Notes: generated from the sequence alone by a model not told the origin. Positions 10,987 through 22,110 are shown, numbered from the stretch's first letter. The stretch: DNA of 64,000 nucleotides from Siphonodentalium dalli (GCA_032622095.1 CP136064.1:48302073-48366072), one strand, 5' to 3'. Made by a program: numbers and translations.

Positions 10987-11714
10987 TCTATTATATATTT
11001 TGGAAGATCTGTCTGTGTGTGTGTCGACCCGATTTCGATGAAACTTGGTGTGTGGGGGTATTTTCTGCGGGAAGTGACATAGACCTATTAATTTGCCCGT
11101 GCGACGTGACCTTGACCTTGAAATCGGGTAATTTCAACGTAAAACGCCCGAATATCACGGGATTTCGATGAAACTTTGTATGTGGGGGTACTTTCGGTTG
11201 GGGAGTGGCATAGGCCTATTAATTTGCCTGTGCAATGTGACCTTGAAATGGGTCATTTCAAGGTCAAACACCCGAATATCACGGGATTTCGATGAAACTT
11301 GGTATGTCGGGGTGCTTTCGGCCGTGGAGTGGTATGGGCCTATTAATTTGCCAGTGCGACGTGACCTTGAAATTGGGTCATTTCAAGGTCAAATCGCGAA
11401 TTTTGACGGGATTTCCACGAAATTTGATACATGGGGTTACGTTTGTCGACTGAGTTTTGGATGGGTCAAATCGTGACCCCGACCTGACCTTGACCTTCAA
11501 AATCATCAATTCAAGGTCAAATCGGGTAAAACCGGATTGATTTTGACGGGTACTTTTGTCGGGTTCTTTTGTCCGGGCAGTGTTTTGGGCGGGTCAAATC
11601 GTGACCCCACCTGACCTTGACCTTCAAAATGGACAATTCAATGTCAAATCGCGCAATTCGCCAAAAAGCAGAGGGGAAACAGCCCGGACGAAGTCGGGTC
11701 GATCCACCTGCTAG
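10987..11714 (+). mobile_element. Non-autonomous Helitron-like element H2
   Basis: It begins TCTATTATATATTTTGG and ends with a hairpin (CCCGGACGAAGTCGGG) ten or so bases before a terminal CTAG, followed by T. Those are Helitron ends, 5' TC and 3' CTRR, with insertion between A and T. The interior is built from repeated TGACCTTGA and TTTCGATGAAACTTGG segments. The paralogous locus near 20.45 kb lacks both Helitrons and so serves as an empty site. Confidence 0.8.
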
Positions 11715-11796
11715 TTGTATATATAAAGAAGAAAACAATAATTTGGTAGTAAACTACATGTATATACATCAACATGAACATTTATTTCCTTTTTAG

Positions 11797-11868
11797 GCTG
11801 ACTTCGGCTTAAGGAATGAAGAATTGGAGTTTGCTCCTAATGTGCCAGATATGGCTTGCAGCTGTTAA
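11797..11868 (+). CDS. Possible terminal exon of the unknown gene
   Basis: After the acceptor TTTCCTTTTTAG the frame continues in phase 0 from exon 7433-7516. It reads ADFGLRNEELEFAPN and then VPDMACSC before TAA. A C-terminal C-S-C could be a lipid-modification site, but that is speculation. An AATAAA follows at 11949. Against it, 23 codons without a stop is weak evidence. Two further copies of this segment (20536 and 21180) keep the acceptor but carry a stop four codons after it, so the reading frame here could be fortuitous. Confidence 0.4.
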   Translation, partial: ADFGLRNEELEFAPNVPDMACSC

Positions 11869-11948
11869 CTGTTAACCTAAGGTATATTCCATTCGGCAAC
11901 CGATATATCGGAAAAGACATTCTTAATCGCTAAAATTAATTCCAATTA

Positions 11949-11954
11949 AATAAA
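11949..11954 (+). promoter_or_regulatory. Candidate polyadenylation signal AATAAA
   Basis: A canonical hexamer lies 80 bases after the stop of the possible terminal exon. In AT-rich DNA such hexamers are common, so support is only contextual. Confidence 0.35.
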
Positions 11955-12259
11955 GCATTCTTGTTTATATTAATAACATCCATTGACTGTATTAAACACA
12001 TGATATTATACCAAATCCAAATTTAGCAATAGTGTCAGTGTCATTGACACTTTCATTTGGCTTAGAAATCATAATATTCATGTTGTATAAATGCTAAATG
12101 GAGCAATCTTCAAAAGAATCTTTTGATATTTGGTTCACCTTTTAAATAAAAACATACAGGTCATCATTAAGTTGGAGTCAAATATTTATATAATTGTGTT
12201 CAGTTCGTCCCAAAATGATGTCCATGAGTTTGATTGAACAATTATCCAGATTTTTTTTT

Positions 12260-12780
12260 TTATTACCGGTATTTGAGTTCACAAGGTGAATATTTGAAAT
12301 GAGTTTGCAAACTAGGCTTGGATTGACATTTTCACTGGTTACGACCTTTTAATTTAATTTTGGCATTGAGCACCTTCGAAAAGTTGTCCGGGTGTTATTT
12401 TGAAAAATTATTTACAGATTTTTGATCTTTGTCACAAGAGGAATATCTTAAATGAGCTTACAAACTAGGTCTGGCCAGACATTTTTGCCATAGTTATGGC
12501 CCTTTGAGTCATTTTTTGGTGTATAGCATCCAGGGAAAAATTGTGTGGGGTTTATGTTGAACAGTTATCAAAGAATTTGAAAGATTTTCGGTATTTTAGT
12601 TTACGAGCAAGACCAGATCTGGAGTTTGCAATCTAGGCCTGGCCAGACATTTTCACAAGAGTTATGTTCCTTTGATCATCATTTTTCGACAAGCAGCACC
12701 AAGAAACAAGACCGTGAACCATCCCAGCCACACACTTTTCACTGGAGTTATTGCCATTTGATTTTCATTTTGTTTTGGGA
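12260..12780. repeat. Three diverged tandem copies, ~155-bp unit
   Basis: The phrase GAG(T/C)TT(G/A)CAAACTAGG starts near 12301, 12454 and 12617. Each copy is followed by a GGCCAGACATTTT-like and an AGTTATG-like segment. It is a non-coding repeat of the same general style as the AGCTCACC family. Confidence 0.65.
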
Positions 12781-13249
12781 GAAGCAACTTGAAATGGATC
12801 TTAGGATATCTCAAACAAATATTAACTGATTTCAATTATTTTTCAGCATATTTTGAAAATGCTCTTCCTCAACCTTGCCCATCTAGGCTGGGGCCACCAC
12901 TGTCGATGACTGCTTGTTTTATTTGGTGAAACAACCACAGCCTGTGCAGAATAACAACACTTTAGCTAGATAGAGGGCCATGCATGCCAGAGAGTAGCTT
13001 TATTGGCCAGACATATGTGGTAGGTGATTTATCGTCTAACCTTGATATTTATTTACTTTCATCGACGAATCGAATCGCCAAAGCGCGGGACAGGTATGGT
13101 GTGTATGTAATCAGTACTATGCCCCGATGTCATGCCTATAAGTAACCACTAGTTAACAGTGTATGCAGTGCAATGTAGACCAATGGGTCAATGTAATCGT
13201 TTTAATTTGGATACAATTTTGCATTACTGGGTAGATTATTTATTACAAG
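12781..13249. other. Non-coding stretch, nothing recognised
   Basis: No supported exon or repeat boundary was seen. Confidence 0.45.
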
Positions 13250-13615
13250 CTTGTTCCCAGAAGTACAGTGTTATTGCTGTTCCATATTTACAGATACGTA
13301 TGGAATGTATATTCCATATGCATTATTGAACGTACGTTCCATATGCATCTCGTTGACGTAAAATAACGTACATGACATTCGCCTCGGAACCGGAACTATA
13401 AAATAAAAGCATCATCACACATGACAAAACACGCCCTCTATGTGCCTAAATAAACCTTTCTAAGTCTGTATGTTTACTGCACGGATTCTAGGACGCAAAG
13501 CATGTAATAAACACAGAATGACACGATGTGTAAATGGGTTTCTTGATACAGTGTCACAGAAGGATAGAACTCGAGGCGCTAGCTATCCTTCCGCGTATCG
13601 TGTCGTTCTGTGTAT
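13250..13615 (-). mobile_element. Palindromic repeat element, copy B (reverse)
   Basis: This is the reverse complement of 9288-9700. It starts with CTTGTTCCCAGAAGTACAGTG and ends with the ACACAGAATGACACGATG palindrome. The palindromic arms here are shorter and imperfect, with internal loss at about 13545-13600, so copy A is the better preserved. Confidence 0.7.
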
Positions 13616-15051
13616 GTATAGTATTCCCTACTAATGCATGTTTTTTCATTGTAAATTGGTTGCAAAAATTGGAAATTGCATCACAAATTGTGATGCGAAT
13701 CTTGTTAAATTGAGCCCTGCCATCTGTCAGCCTGTTCTCTCATCAGACGGTACTCTCCACTTCTGATGTGGCTTCCTTTGCCTTTGGTGTCATGCCGAGA
13801 TTTGATTTACTTGATGCAATAAAATTTGAACACTAACTTTTCATCGAGAATATTATTGTACAATTTTCAGGAAAATGTATCGCATATAATAAATAAAATG
13901 CTACATTATATGCATACAGAAGTACTTGTCCCAGAAATTTGTAAATTTTATTGTAGTCACTTTCAGTGGGTGTCATAAATTTGTATTCGGTCTGTGCAAA
14001 ATGTTGTTAAATTGACTGTCCAATTAATTTGCATGATTACATCGTTACAGGGCAATTCTAAACTTACATGTGTATTTTATGGAGTGATTCATAAACTATG
14101 GTAAATATAAGTTAAATTATAAAAATTAATTTTATGATAACCTGTTAAAGAGATGTGAAACACTCCAGTAGGGTGATCCAATAGAAATGGAGAATATTCT
14201 TACTCAAAGTTGTTCTTTTTACGAATATTAATCCAAATTGTCAACACCTACCATCATTCTGATATATTAATTAAATGCACTGACTCTGAATGGCAAAATC
14301 ATTTTTGTTTGTTTGTCGCCGATTGTTGCATCTCGAATCCAGATGTAAATATTTACAATTGAGCTTAGTTTTGATGTTTTCTATTGAGTGGTATGGTCGA
14401 TTTCTTTGAAATTTTCAGTGCTGTTAGTAGAATACTACATTCTCCAGGTTGGCATAACACCTGAATACTAACTTTTCATAAACTCGAACAAATCCATAAT
14501 ATGTCTTTAACCTGAACATTTACAGTAAACATCTTCGACACAAATTCATTATTTTTCTATTTCTTGTCGAAAGTAGATCTGTATTGTTATCTGTAATTTA
14601 TTGAAATTGGCATACAGTCTCCCTTTATAGTCCAGGCACATAAGACATGAAAGTGGAAAAGTAAGGAAATAAATCGGGGGGGGGGGGGGGGGGGGGGGAT
14701 CTGATTTTTTTTATATTTAGCCATAACATCACAGATGTCTCACGTAAAGTTCCCTAAAATCCGAGTTGAACTTTCTGAGTTATATAATGTTTTCACAACA
14801 GTTATATAGATATTTCACAATCATGGAAATAATTGAATGCTGTAACAATATTTCAGCCGAAACAAAATGCACTCAATATTGTTTGATTCACAATTCTCGA
14901 ACCGAAGACACCAATTCAAAGGGAAACTTCAAATTAATTTTGCAGAAATGGATATGAAATAAAAGACTGAGCCAAAACAATGACGATTTTGAAGGCAAAC
15001 TGTTGTATTCGATATCGGTTTTCTCGGGCTTCTCAAAACATGAACGCAAGC
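13616..15051. other. Non-coding stretch with an old repeat
   Basis: The segment 14150-14420 is a reverse copy of the dispersed family seen at 2880-3140. The rest shows no exon or recognisable element. Confidence 0.5.
14676..14698 (+). repeat. Homopolymer of 23 G
   Basis: An uninterrupted G run directly visible in the sequence. Its length is probably polymorphic or an assembly estimate. Confidence 0.95.
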
Positions 15052-15128
15052 TTAGAGGTGCCACGATTAATCGTATAATTGACGAACCGTTGATAAAGCC
15101 GATACTTGATTACCATTTCCGTCGTCGA
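15052..15128 (+). repeat. Truncated hAT-type element end
   Basis: TAGAGGTGCCACGATTAATCG has the look of an hAT terminal repeat. It is cut at 15129 by insertion of the TTAA-flanked MITE. The matching right end was not found. Confidence 0.4.
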
Positions 15129-15380
15129 TTAACCCTTTACCCAACAAAACGGTCAAAACCGGCCAAATAAAGCTTCAACAGCCTAAAATATCTTCGGTCT
15201 GTCTCAATAGAACCATACAAATATGGATATCATTGGAACCGGCTCCTTGACCACATTGTGGTAGTTACAGTTATGCCCTGTGCCAATGCATTCTCTTATA
15301 TATGCGAGTCGACCATAGGTCGACTCGCATATATAAGAGAATGCATTGGCACAGGGCCGTTCTGTTGGGTAAAGGGTTAA
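15129..15380. mobile_element. piggyBac-like MITE (TTAA, family P1)
   Basis: The ends TTAACCCTTTACCCAACA and TGTTGGGTAAAGGGTTAA are exact inverted repeats flanked by TTAA on both sides, the piggyBac signature. The interior has a near-perfect hairpin built on CCAATGCATTCTCTTATATA and its complement, with loop GTCGACCATAGGTCGAC. Family members lie at 39715-40110 and 52912-53132. No transposase is present. Confidence 0.85.
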
Positions 15381-15633
15381 TCTCCTTTATTTATTTTGGA
15401 TGTAGGAAATTGCCAGGTATTATTGAATACCGTGTTTTTTTTACACAGTTTAATCGACAACCAAAGGTTAAACAACCTTTGATTGTGCATCATAGAGATT
15501 CTGACAACATGAGTATACTTAGATGTTACTAGTACAGGCTATCACTTATCGTGTGGTGACTGCAGAATGAAACTCACTATTACTATTACAATTATTTAAT
15601 TTGTTCTGAGTCCTGAAATTTCTGGGTGGGGGG

Positions 15634-16955
15634 TAGAGATGGGCGGTATTGAAATTTCAATCTCGGTATCAGTAAATTTTCGTTGATTTACCTCTGTATC
15701 GGTACAGTAATCGGTATTGCTATTAAATAATAAGATCAAAGCAGATATTCCCAGTAAATTATTGTAATTCAAGTTTTTAGCTGAACAATATACATGTATA
15801 TATGACCACGGTCCACGGATCTACTACATTCATGACAATACCTAAATTAGGCAACAAAATTACCTACGTAATTAAGTAATATTCACAAATCTCTTTGATG
15901 ATTTACACGCATGTCGTCGCACTGATTTGAAAAGAGTAAGAGCATGACTACAATATTTTTTCGTGTCAATTGATTTTCGTAACATTTCCATGAGTGAATA
16001 GAATTGTGAGTAGTAATCAGTGATCACAATTCACAAATTTATGAACGTTGGCGCGATGTCATGAAATAGGCAAACCGGTCATGACAATTTCCGAACTGCA
16101 GATGCCCAAACCCGCGGGTTCATATTCTCCTCCTTGCAGCGTGATATACCATTCATGTATACAATTTAAGAGTCCCTCTTATTTGCAGCAGGCAAGCTAC
16201 CTGTTACACACGATGCCCAAGTGTTAATTTAAAGTTAACACGCGATCTTTTTTGTCTGATATAGGCACATATGTATAATAAACCGGTAAGTATATATATG
16301 TTTAATAAAGTAATTTATAGTAGGATATAAACATATTTGTGCACAACTTTCCAAGATATGCTATTTGCAATTGGCAAGATCAGGTTGTATAAAAAATCTG
16401 CAATGCGTATATCAATCGCTATTGCATCACCGTCTAATTATAAAGTAACCTGTGGGGTTTTCAATTTGTTGTGAACGGGGAGCCCCCCCCATAACACGTG
16501 CTTCGATTCCACATGCTTCGATCCAACTTGGGACACAGATACCGAGTTGCCCACGCATTTTCCATTTGGACGGATACCGAAATTGACACATAATGCTCCA
16601 GCTGTGAGTAGTCATATCTCATGATGTTAGTTACATTGTCATTAATATGTTGTAAAGATCAAAGATGCCGTCGGGCAGCTGTGCTCTTGATGTAACAATG
16701 TTGATATTATAGACTAACACATGCAGTACCGACTTGTTACACCGAGTTATCATAATTATCCGATTTACATTTGAAATGGTCATACAATTCATGCATGTCA
16801 CGGCCGCGGTGACAAGGTGACGCACATATGTTGGCAACACATGAATAATTTCATTACCGAAAATACGGTATTTTTAGTTTTGATTCGGTACGGTAAAAAT
16901 GGTATTACGCTGATACAGATATCGCACGGTAAATACCGAGTACCGCCCATCTCTA
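15634..16955. mobile_element. hAT-type non-autonomous element with 8-bp TSD
   Basis: The terminal inverted repeats TAGAGATGGGCGGTA and TACCGCCCATCTCTA are flanked by a perfect 8-bp duplication, GTGGGGGG, at 15626-15633 and 16956-16963. Both facts fit the hAT superfamily. The 1322-bp interior has only short broken frames, none recognisable as transposase. Confidence 0.85.
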
Positions 16956-16963
16956 GTGGGGGG

Positions 16964-17209
16964 GGGCTATTTTTTTGATTGTTATCCACACTCTGGAAGT
17001 TTGCTGAAACTTAGTTTCTGTAACATTAGAATTCCTTCTTTTTAGGAACCGCCGGCGGTCCATCATGCATTCCTATTTTTATATTGTTTGTATGTTTGGC
17101 TATTCATAACACTGAAGTTAATGGCTACGTTCGTTCTAATGAACTCACAATTATTATAACCTTGACATCGCCGAGTGCTAATCGCCGATTCCGATTATCG
17201 GAAAATCAC
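16964..17209. other. Short spacer between two mobile elements
   Basis: No feature is recognised. The region holds low-complexity T runs and an isolated GCCGGCGGTCC segment. Confidence 0.4.
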
Positions 17210-17211
17210 TA

Positions 17212-18022
17212 CTGTATACACCCGTCAGTAAGCCCAGGGGGCTCGTGCACGTTTTTGCTCAAAAAGTGGGTACTGGGCTTACTCTCGAGGACCGCCCCGT
17301 GAAAAAATTCAGTTAGCCTTCAGGTGCCAACCTATATGTCCATGTTTTATTCCAATGCCATATTTTTGTATTGAATAAAGATAATTATGTGTTTTATTTA
17401 TATTATTAAGAAGATAAAATCACAGGATAATAACCAGAAACAGTGATAGACAATTTGAATAAGGATTTTTTGATTAATTTGTAAACACAATAGGGTTGTA
17501 TGATGAGTTCACAAGTTAATTTAGTTGCACTAATGCTTACTAATCAAGTTAATTCTTATAAAAACACAACAGTGTGATGCAGGTGAACTTACATCACTCT
17601 TCTGCATTATCAAAGGACCCTACAAAAACACTTAAGTCATTGCTCCACATCCCATTGGATTTACTCTGATAGAGGTGTGAACAATAAGTGACACATCCTT
17701 TGATTTTATTGATTTAATACCTCTTTGACTGACCCAACAACTAAGAATAGAATAAGATGTGTATAATTCACAACAATATTAACACAAGTGTATACTATTA
17801 TACATCTTTATTATTTAAGAAAAACAACTGGAAAAAATAATAAAAGCACAGATGTGTATCTTCTCCTATTCTGCAGGATAGAAAGACATGATTGTATTCA
17901 CCATCCAAATGCTCAAAAATGGGGGTGGGCTTATCTACGAGGACCACCCCATGTTTTGTTTAGGGTAAAAAACCCAGACTGGGCTTATCTTCGAGGATGG
18001 GCTTACTGACGGGTGTATACAG
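17212..18022. mobile_element. TA-flanked MITE with 26-bp inverted ends
   Basis: The left end CTGTATACACCCGTCAGTA and the right end TACTGACGGGTGTATACAG are inverted repeats, extended inward by AGCCC/GGGCT. Each is flanked by TA, fitting a Tc1/mariner-type target. Internal segments near both ends repeat the GGGCTTA(T/C)-GAGGAC phrase. It is non-coding. Confidence 0.8.
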
Positions 18023-18024
18023 TA

Positions 18025-18464
18025 TATCACTATATATATTAGAGAGAATTCCGTAAATCCCCGATATAATGTTTCTCTTATACTTCACATCAATTGTTCC
18101 TCACACATTTTGAGCGTGTTGTCACTCTTATGGGACTATAGCTATTCGATTTTTGACAAAATTTTATTTCCATTCTATTTTGGCCATTTTGGGACATACA
18201 TTCTACTAATATGTTTCACGACTAAGCATTGTTTGTGTATATCTCAAGGTTGTAAGAATTTGGAACTATTTGATCTATATATGACTGCATTCGCATACGG
18301 CCTGATGGAAATGCTTCAGAATTTGAACCACTCAGAAAAATCAAGATATTTCAAAAAAGCTCAACTTGGATTTTAGGGGACTTTCGCCATGTTGTCCATG
18401 AAAAACTTAGCTTCAGTTTTCCCCGATTTTCTTTTCCCTAGTGAAACCTAAATTTGGCCTTATT
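18025..18464. other. Non-coding stretch, nothing recognised
   Basis: The open frame at about 18110-18376 is hydrophobic by composition and has no recognisable domain or splice context. Confidence 0.4.
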
Positions 18465-18714
18465 ATCAACACATAGCCTCTTGATTTTAGAGTTATCCAT
18501 CTTCATCTGCCATTTGGTCCAATTCTGTCGCTCATCGACTGTTTACTGGGCCACTGATAAGTCTCGATGGTAAAAATTAATAGTTTTCAAAAATTAATAT
18601 CTAATAACTCTGAGCTATGATAGGTGGGTTCCTTGACTCGAATCAAATAGTTTTTACCCCAAATTCAAATAAATAGTAAACGAGGGGGCGCTTAATCAGA
18701 TTATGCATCTTTAA
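18465..18714 (-). mobile_element. Partial TTAA element (family P3)
   Basis: It matches the second half of the element at 19574-19963, including GTTATCCATCTTCATCTG and the end GATTATGCATCT followed by TTAA. The other terminus is missing. Confidence 0.65.
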
Positions 18715-18823
18715 AATGCACAGAAAAGTTCAAAACAGACATGGAAAGAGCCATTAGCAGTCATACCAGCCTAAAGGCAAATACATTAAACACAATCATG
18801 GTTTCTAGTTCTTTACTTCCCAC

Positions 18824-19006
18824 TTAACCCTTTCATGACTGGAGTTTCTTGAAATTTTGTGAAAACCCTGTGCGAGTGCATTCTTTTATACTTGTACATA
18901 ACTTGAGCCAATAAATTATATGATATATGCGAGGCTCCCCATGAAACTGCACTGGCACAGGGTTTTTCATACCGTTCCAGCGCAGCTCCTGTCATGAAAG
19001 GGTTAT
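18824..19006. mobile_element. piggyBac-like MITE (family P2)
   Basis: The ends TTAACCCTTTCATGACTGGAG and CTCCTGTCATGAAAGGGTTAT are inverted repeats. TTAA is exact on the left and TTAT on the right. The interior holds a diverged form of the CCTGTGCCAATGCATTC hairpin also found in family P1. A better copy is at 51741-51993. Confidence 0.75.
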
Positions 19007-19569
19007 TCATTATGATAGCATGTATTCTTATCGATCAAGGCATATAACAAATTTAATTTTTTTTAGTCATGACATCAGTATTAAATACCTTTGATTCACA
19101 CTTGATCAAGTAGAGATGATTTCACAAGTTGTTTAGCATCTGGTAGGTCCCCCCCCCCCCCCCCCAGCGAAAAAAAACTAAAGAAATAATTTAATAAAAG
19201 TATCACCGCCTCTCCTCTGTTTTTTGCCTATCATTGCCTTAAACACAGGTATATATTTTGTGGTCGTGTTAGATTTTGGTGTTGGTTACCCAATTTTACA
19301 AAAATGTATTTTGTGCACCCATACTGGCCTTTTGTGAGTTATAGAATTTATCCCATTTCTTTGAATTATGTTGCCAATAAACACGCATTTATGATAACGA
19401 GGCAGGAATAATAGTTTTAAAGATCATGCACCATGTGGTCAGTTGAAAGATTTTGTTATCAAATGTGTGCTGAATACACAGAGAAGGTAAGGTGGGTACC
19501 CAAAACACTTGTAAGCTGGGTACCCATCGCACCAAAATGTAGTGACAATTAATGACACCTTCAGCTTTA
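19007..19569. other. Non-coding stretch with a 17-base C run
   Basis: The C homopolymer lies at 19149-19165. No exon or complete element is seen elsewhere in the stretch. Confidence 0.5.
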
Positions 19570-19573
19570 TTAA

Positions 19574-19963
19574 AGGTACTCAATCCATTTCGATGGTCCC
19601 CATATTCGACAACAACAACATTTTTTGAAATGCCACTTCAGTTATCAGAATTGATTAAATGCCCAAAAATAATGCTGACCATTTTGTTCAACAAAATTTG
19701 GCCAGTTTATCAAATATCTGACACACAAAAGCCACTTGGATGTTACAGTTATCCATCTTCATCCGCAGTTTGGTTCGGGGCCGTCTTCTCATCGACTTTT
19801 TACCAGGCCACTAAAAAGTACTGATGGTGAAATATAATAGATTTCAAATATTGATATCTGATCACTCTGACTCTGGGTTGGTTCCTGGACTTGAATAAAA
19901 TATTTTTTACCCTGAAGCCTAAGAAATATTAATTTGCGAACGTTTGTTCTGATTATGCATCTT
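19574..19963 (-). mobile_element. TTAA-flanked element (family P3), reverse copy
   Basis: AGGTACTCAATCC follows a TTAA at 19570-19573, and GATTATGCATCT precedes a TTAA at 19964-19967. The interior matches 20607-21050 and 40864-41311 in reverse. The ends and target fit a piggyBac-like non-autonomous element. Confidence 0.75.
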
Positions 19964-20535
19964 TTAATGTTATTATGAGAGCCAGCAATCCCATGGCAAA
20001 TTGCCAGAAATTATAGCCAAAATTATGAGCAAGGTGTTTATGGGACCAGTCAATGCATGGTAATTTCTTGTTTTCATAGTCAGGTTAGACTCCTGCAAAT
20101 CACAATTATATTGTTGAATCAAACCTTGAAAGCAAGCAGTTAAACACCCTCCCCCTCCCAGATGTAGGCCTACATGTAGCTTCCATCCATAGTTTAAAAT
20201 ATCATGGTACATGTACATCATCAATAAATCGCTCCAATTGTCAATGTTTGCATATTTTCTTGAGTGATCATTTATTAATTTACAACACTATTTCGTTTCC
20301 CCACCCCCCCCCCCTCCCCCATCCATTGGAATTTTTTTTCTCTTTCATCTTATTGTTTGCATTTCTTTTCATTAAATTGTTTAATTTTGTTATAAAATTT
20401 ATTTTCAAGTTATGAAACATGGATATATGGTTTTATAATGAGTAAAGAATATTGTACATATATTCATATAAAGAAGAAAACAATTATTTGGTAGTAAACT
20501 GAATACATCAACATGTACATTTATTTCCTTTTTAG

Positions 20536-20602
20536 GCTGACTTCGCCTGAAGGAATGGAGTTTGCTTCTAACGTGCCAGATATGTCTTGCAGCTGCTAAC
20601 TG
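20536..20602 (+). pseudogene. Second copy of the possible terminal exon
   Basis: The acceptor TTTCCTTTTTAG is kept, but the phase 0 reading is A-D-F-A followed by TGA. A six-base deletion relative to copy 1 lies in the GAATGGAG region. It would shorten the C-terminus by 19 residues if used. Confidence 0.45.
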
Positions 20603-20606
20603 TCAA

Positions 20607-21050
20607 AGGTACTCAATCCGAATTAAAGCTCGCAAATTACTATTTCCTTGGCTTCGGGTGTAAAAAATATTTGATTCGTGTCGAGGAACCCACACATCAT
20701 AGCTAGGGGTGATCAGATATTGATGTTTGAAATCTATTATTTCAATTTTAGGTGGCCCAGTAATCTGTCGACGAGAAGAAATTATCTGACCAGATAGCGG
20801 ATGGAGATCGATAACTCTAAAATCGAGTCGCTTTTTTGTGTCAGTTATTTGACAACTGGCAAAAATCCGTTGAACAAAACGTTGATAAATAACAGGTTTT
20901 GGGTAATTTTATACTATACTTGACTCTGGTTAGGCTATAATAGCATTATTTTTGGGCAATTAATCGATTCTGATAACTGAAGTGGCATTTCAAAAAATGT
21001 TGTTGTTGGAATCTGATGATATGGGGACTGTCGAATCGGATTGAGTACCT
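20607..21050 (+). mobile_element. TTAA-flanked element (family P3)
   Basis: The ends AGGTACTCAATCC and GGATTGAGTACCT are inverted repeats. TTAA follows on the right (21051-21054) and a decayed TCAA precedes on the left (20603-20606). The paralogous locus at 11861-11880 reads AACTGTTAACCTAAGG with a single TTAA, so the target duplication can be read directly. It is non-coding inside and piggyBac-like by target and ends. Confidence 0.85.
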
Positions 21051-21112
21051 TTAACCTCAGGTATATTCCATTCTGCAACTGATGTATCAGAAAAGGCATT
21101 CTTAATAGTTAA

Positions 21113-21316
21113 AAAATAAGAAAACAATAATTTGGTAGTAAACTCAATACATCAACATGTACATTTATTTCATTTTTAGGCTGACTTTGCCTGAAGGAAT
21201 GAAGGATTGGAGTTTGCTTCTAGAATGCCAGATATGGCTTTCTTCTGCTATCTGTTAACCTCAGGTATATTCCATTCTGCAACTGATGTATCAGAAAATG
21301 CATTCTTAATAGTTAT
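21113..21316 (+). repeat. Third copy of the terminal-exon segment
   Basis: This is a direct duplicate of the end of copy 2. It runs from AATTTGGTAGTAAACT through the acceptor and exon-like part (from 21180) to GCATTCTTAATAGTTA. The exon-like part again reads A-D-F-A-stop in phase 0. Confidence 0.8.
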
Positions 21317-21596
21317 ACCCCCCACAACAAAGTTAGGGGGGGGGTATACTGGAGTCAGCTCGTCATCCGTCCATCCGTCGTCTGTCCGTGGACACAAATT
21401 TGTCCGGAGTTTTTTTTATCAATTTCCGTGAAACTTGGCACAGGCATCAACCACCATGGGAACCTGTGCACCTGCGATTATGACATCTGTCAGACTTTTT
21501 TTGGTGGAGTTATTCCCCCTTTTTCGACTTAGAAAATTTCTGTAACACGTATAATTTTGTCCAAGCTTTTATTCCTACATTTTTAGGTAAATTTTT
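21316..21596 (+). repeat. TATACCCCCC-headed dispersed repeat
   Basis: It opens with a hairpin (ATACCCCCCACAAC against GGGGGGGTAT), then CCGTCCATCCGTCGTCTGTCC, and continues with GGGAACCTGTGCACCTGCGA. Body fragments recur at 27790-28110. This style of non-coding repeat is frequent in mollusc genomes. Confidence 0.7.
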
Positions 21597-22110
21597 AGCT
21601 CACCTGAGACAAAGTCTCCGGTGGAGCTATAGTCATCACTCCTCGTTCGTCGGCCATCCATCCGTCCATTCATCCGTCAACAATTCTTTGAACATCTTCT
21701 CCTCTGATTCCATTGGACGGAATGGGTTCATATTTGGTGTGGATGTTCAAATGAGGTCACTGGGTCAATTAGTTGCGAAGCCAGGGCCATAACTCTTTCC
21801 CTCCATAGTACTTCTTAAAATGACTTCTTGTCTAGAATCATTGGTCCGATTTAGCTTATATTTGGTATGAAGGGTTCTTGAATGACTGGGGTTCAGATTT
21901 GTTCAAATGATGTCACCAGGTTGATTAGTTGAGAAAACAGGGCCATAACTGTTCCTCCTTAGTAATTCTTAGAATGACATCTTATCAAGAAACAGTGGGC
22001 CGATTTAGCTTATATTTGGTACTGAGGGAACTTGGGTGACTGGGAATCAGATTTGTTCAAATTGGCTCACTGGGTCAAATAGGGGCAGAGCCAGGGACAT
22101 AACTCTAAAA
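21596..22110 (+). repeat. AGCTCACC-headed dispersed repeat, copy 1
   Basis: The head hairpin AGCTCACCTGAGAC pairs with GTCTCCGGTGGAGCT. It is followed by a CGTTCGTCGGCCATCC tract and a body with TTCATATTTGGT and GGGCCATAACTC segments repeated about every 150 bp. No shared coding frame exists between copies. Confidence 0.8.

Larger units (their letters stand above)
10180..11960 (+). repeat. Segmental duplication, copy 1 (interrupted by Helitrons)
   Basis: The flanks 10180-10423 and 11715-11960 match 20223-20602 plus 21055-21112 in the same order and orientation. Shared landmarks include GAAACATGGATATATGGTTT, AATTTGGTAGTAAACT and the exon-like GCTGACTTCG segment. Copy 1 carries about 1.29 kb of extra sequence (10424-11714) that copy 2 lacks. 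Confidence 0.85.
20223..21112 (+). repeat. Segmental duplication, copy 2
   Basis: It is collinear with 10180-11960 but lacks the two Helitrons and instead carries a TTAA element at 20607-21050. It therefore gives empty sites for the insertions in copy 1, and copy 1 gives the empty site for the insertion here. A 17-bp C-rich run near 20303 interrupts the match. Confidence 0.85.
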
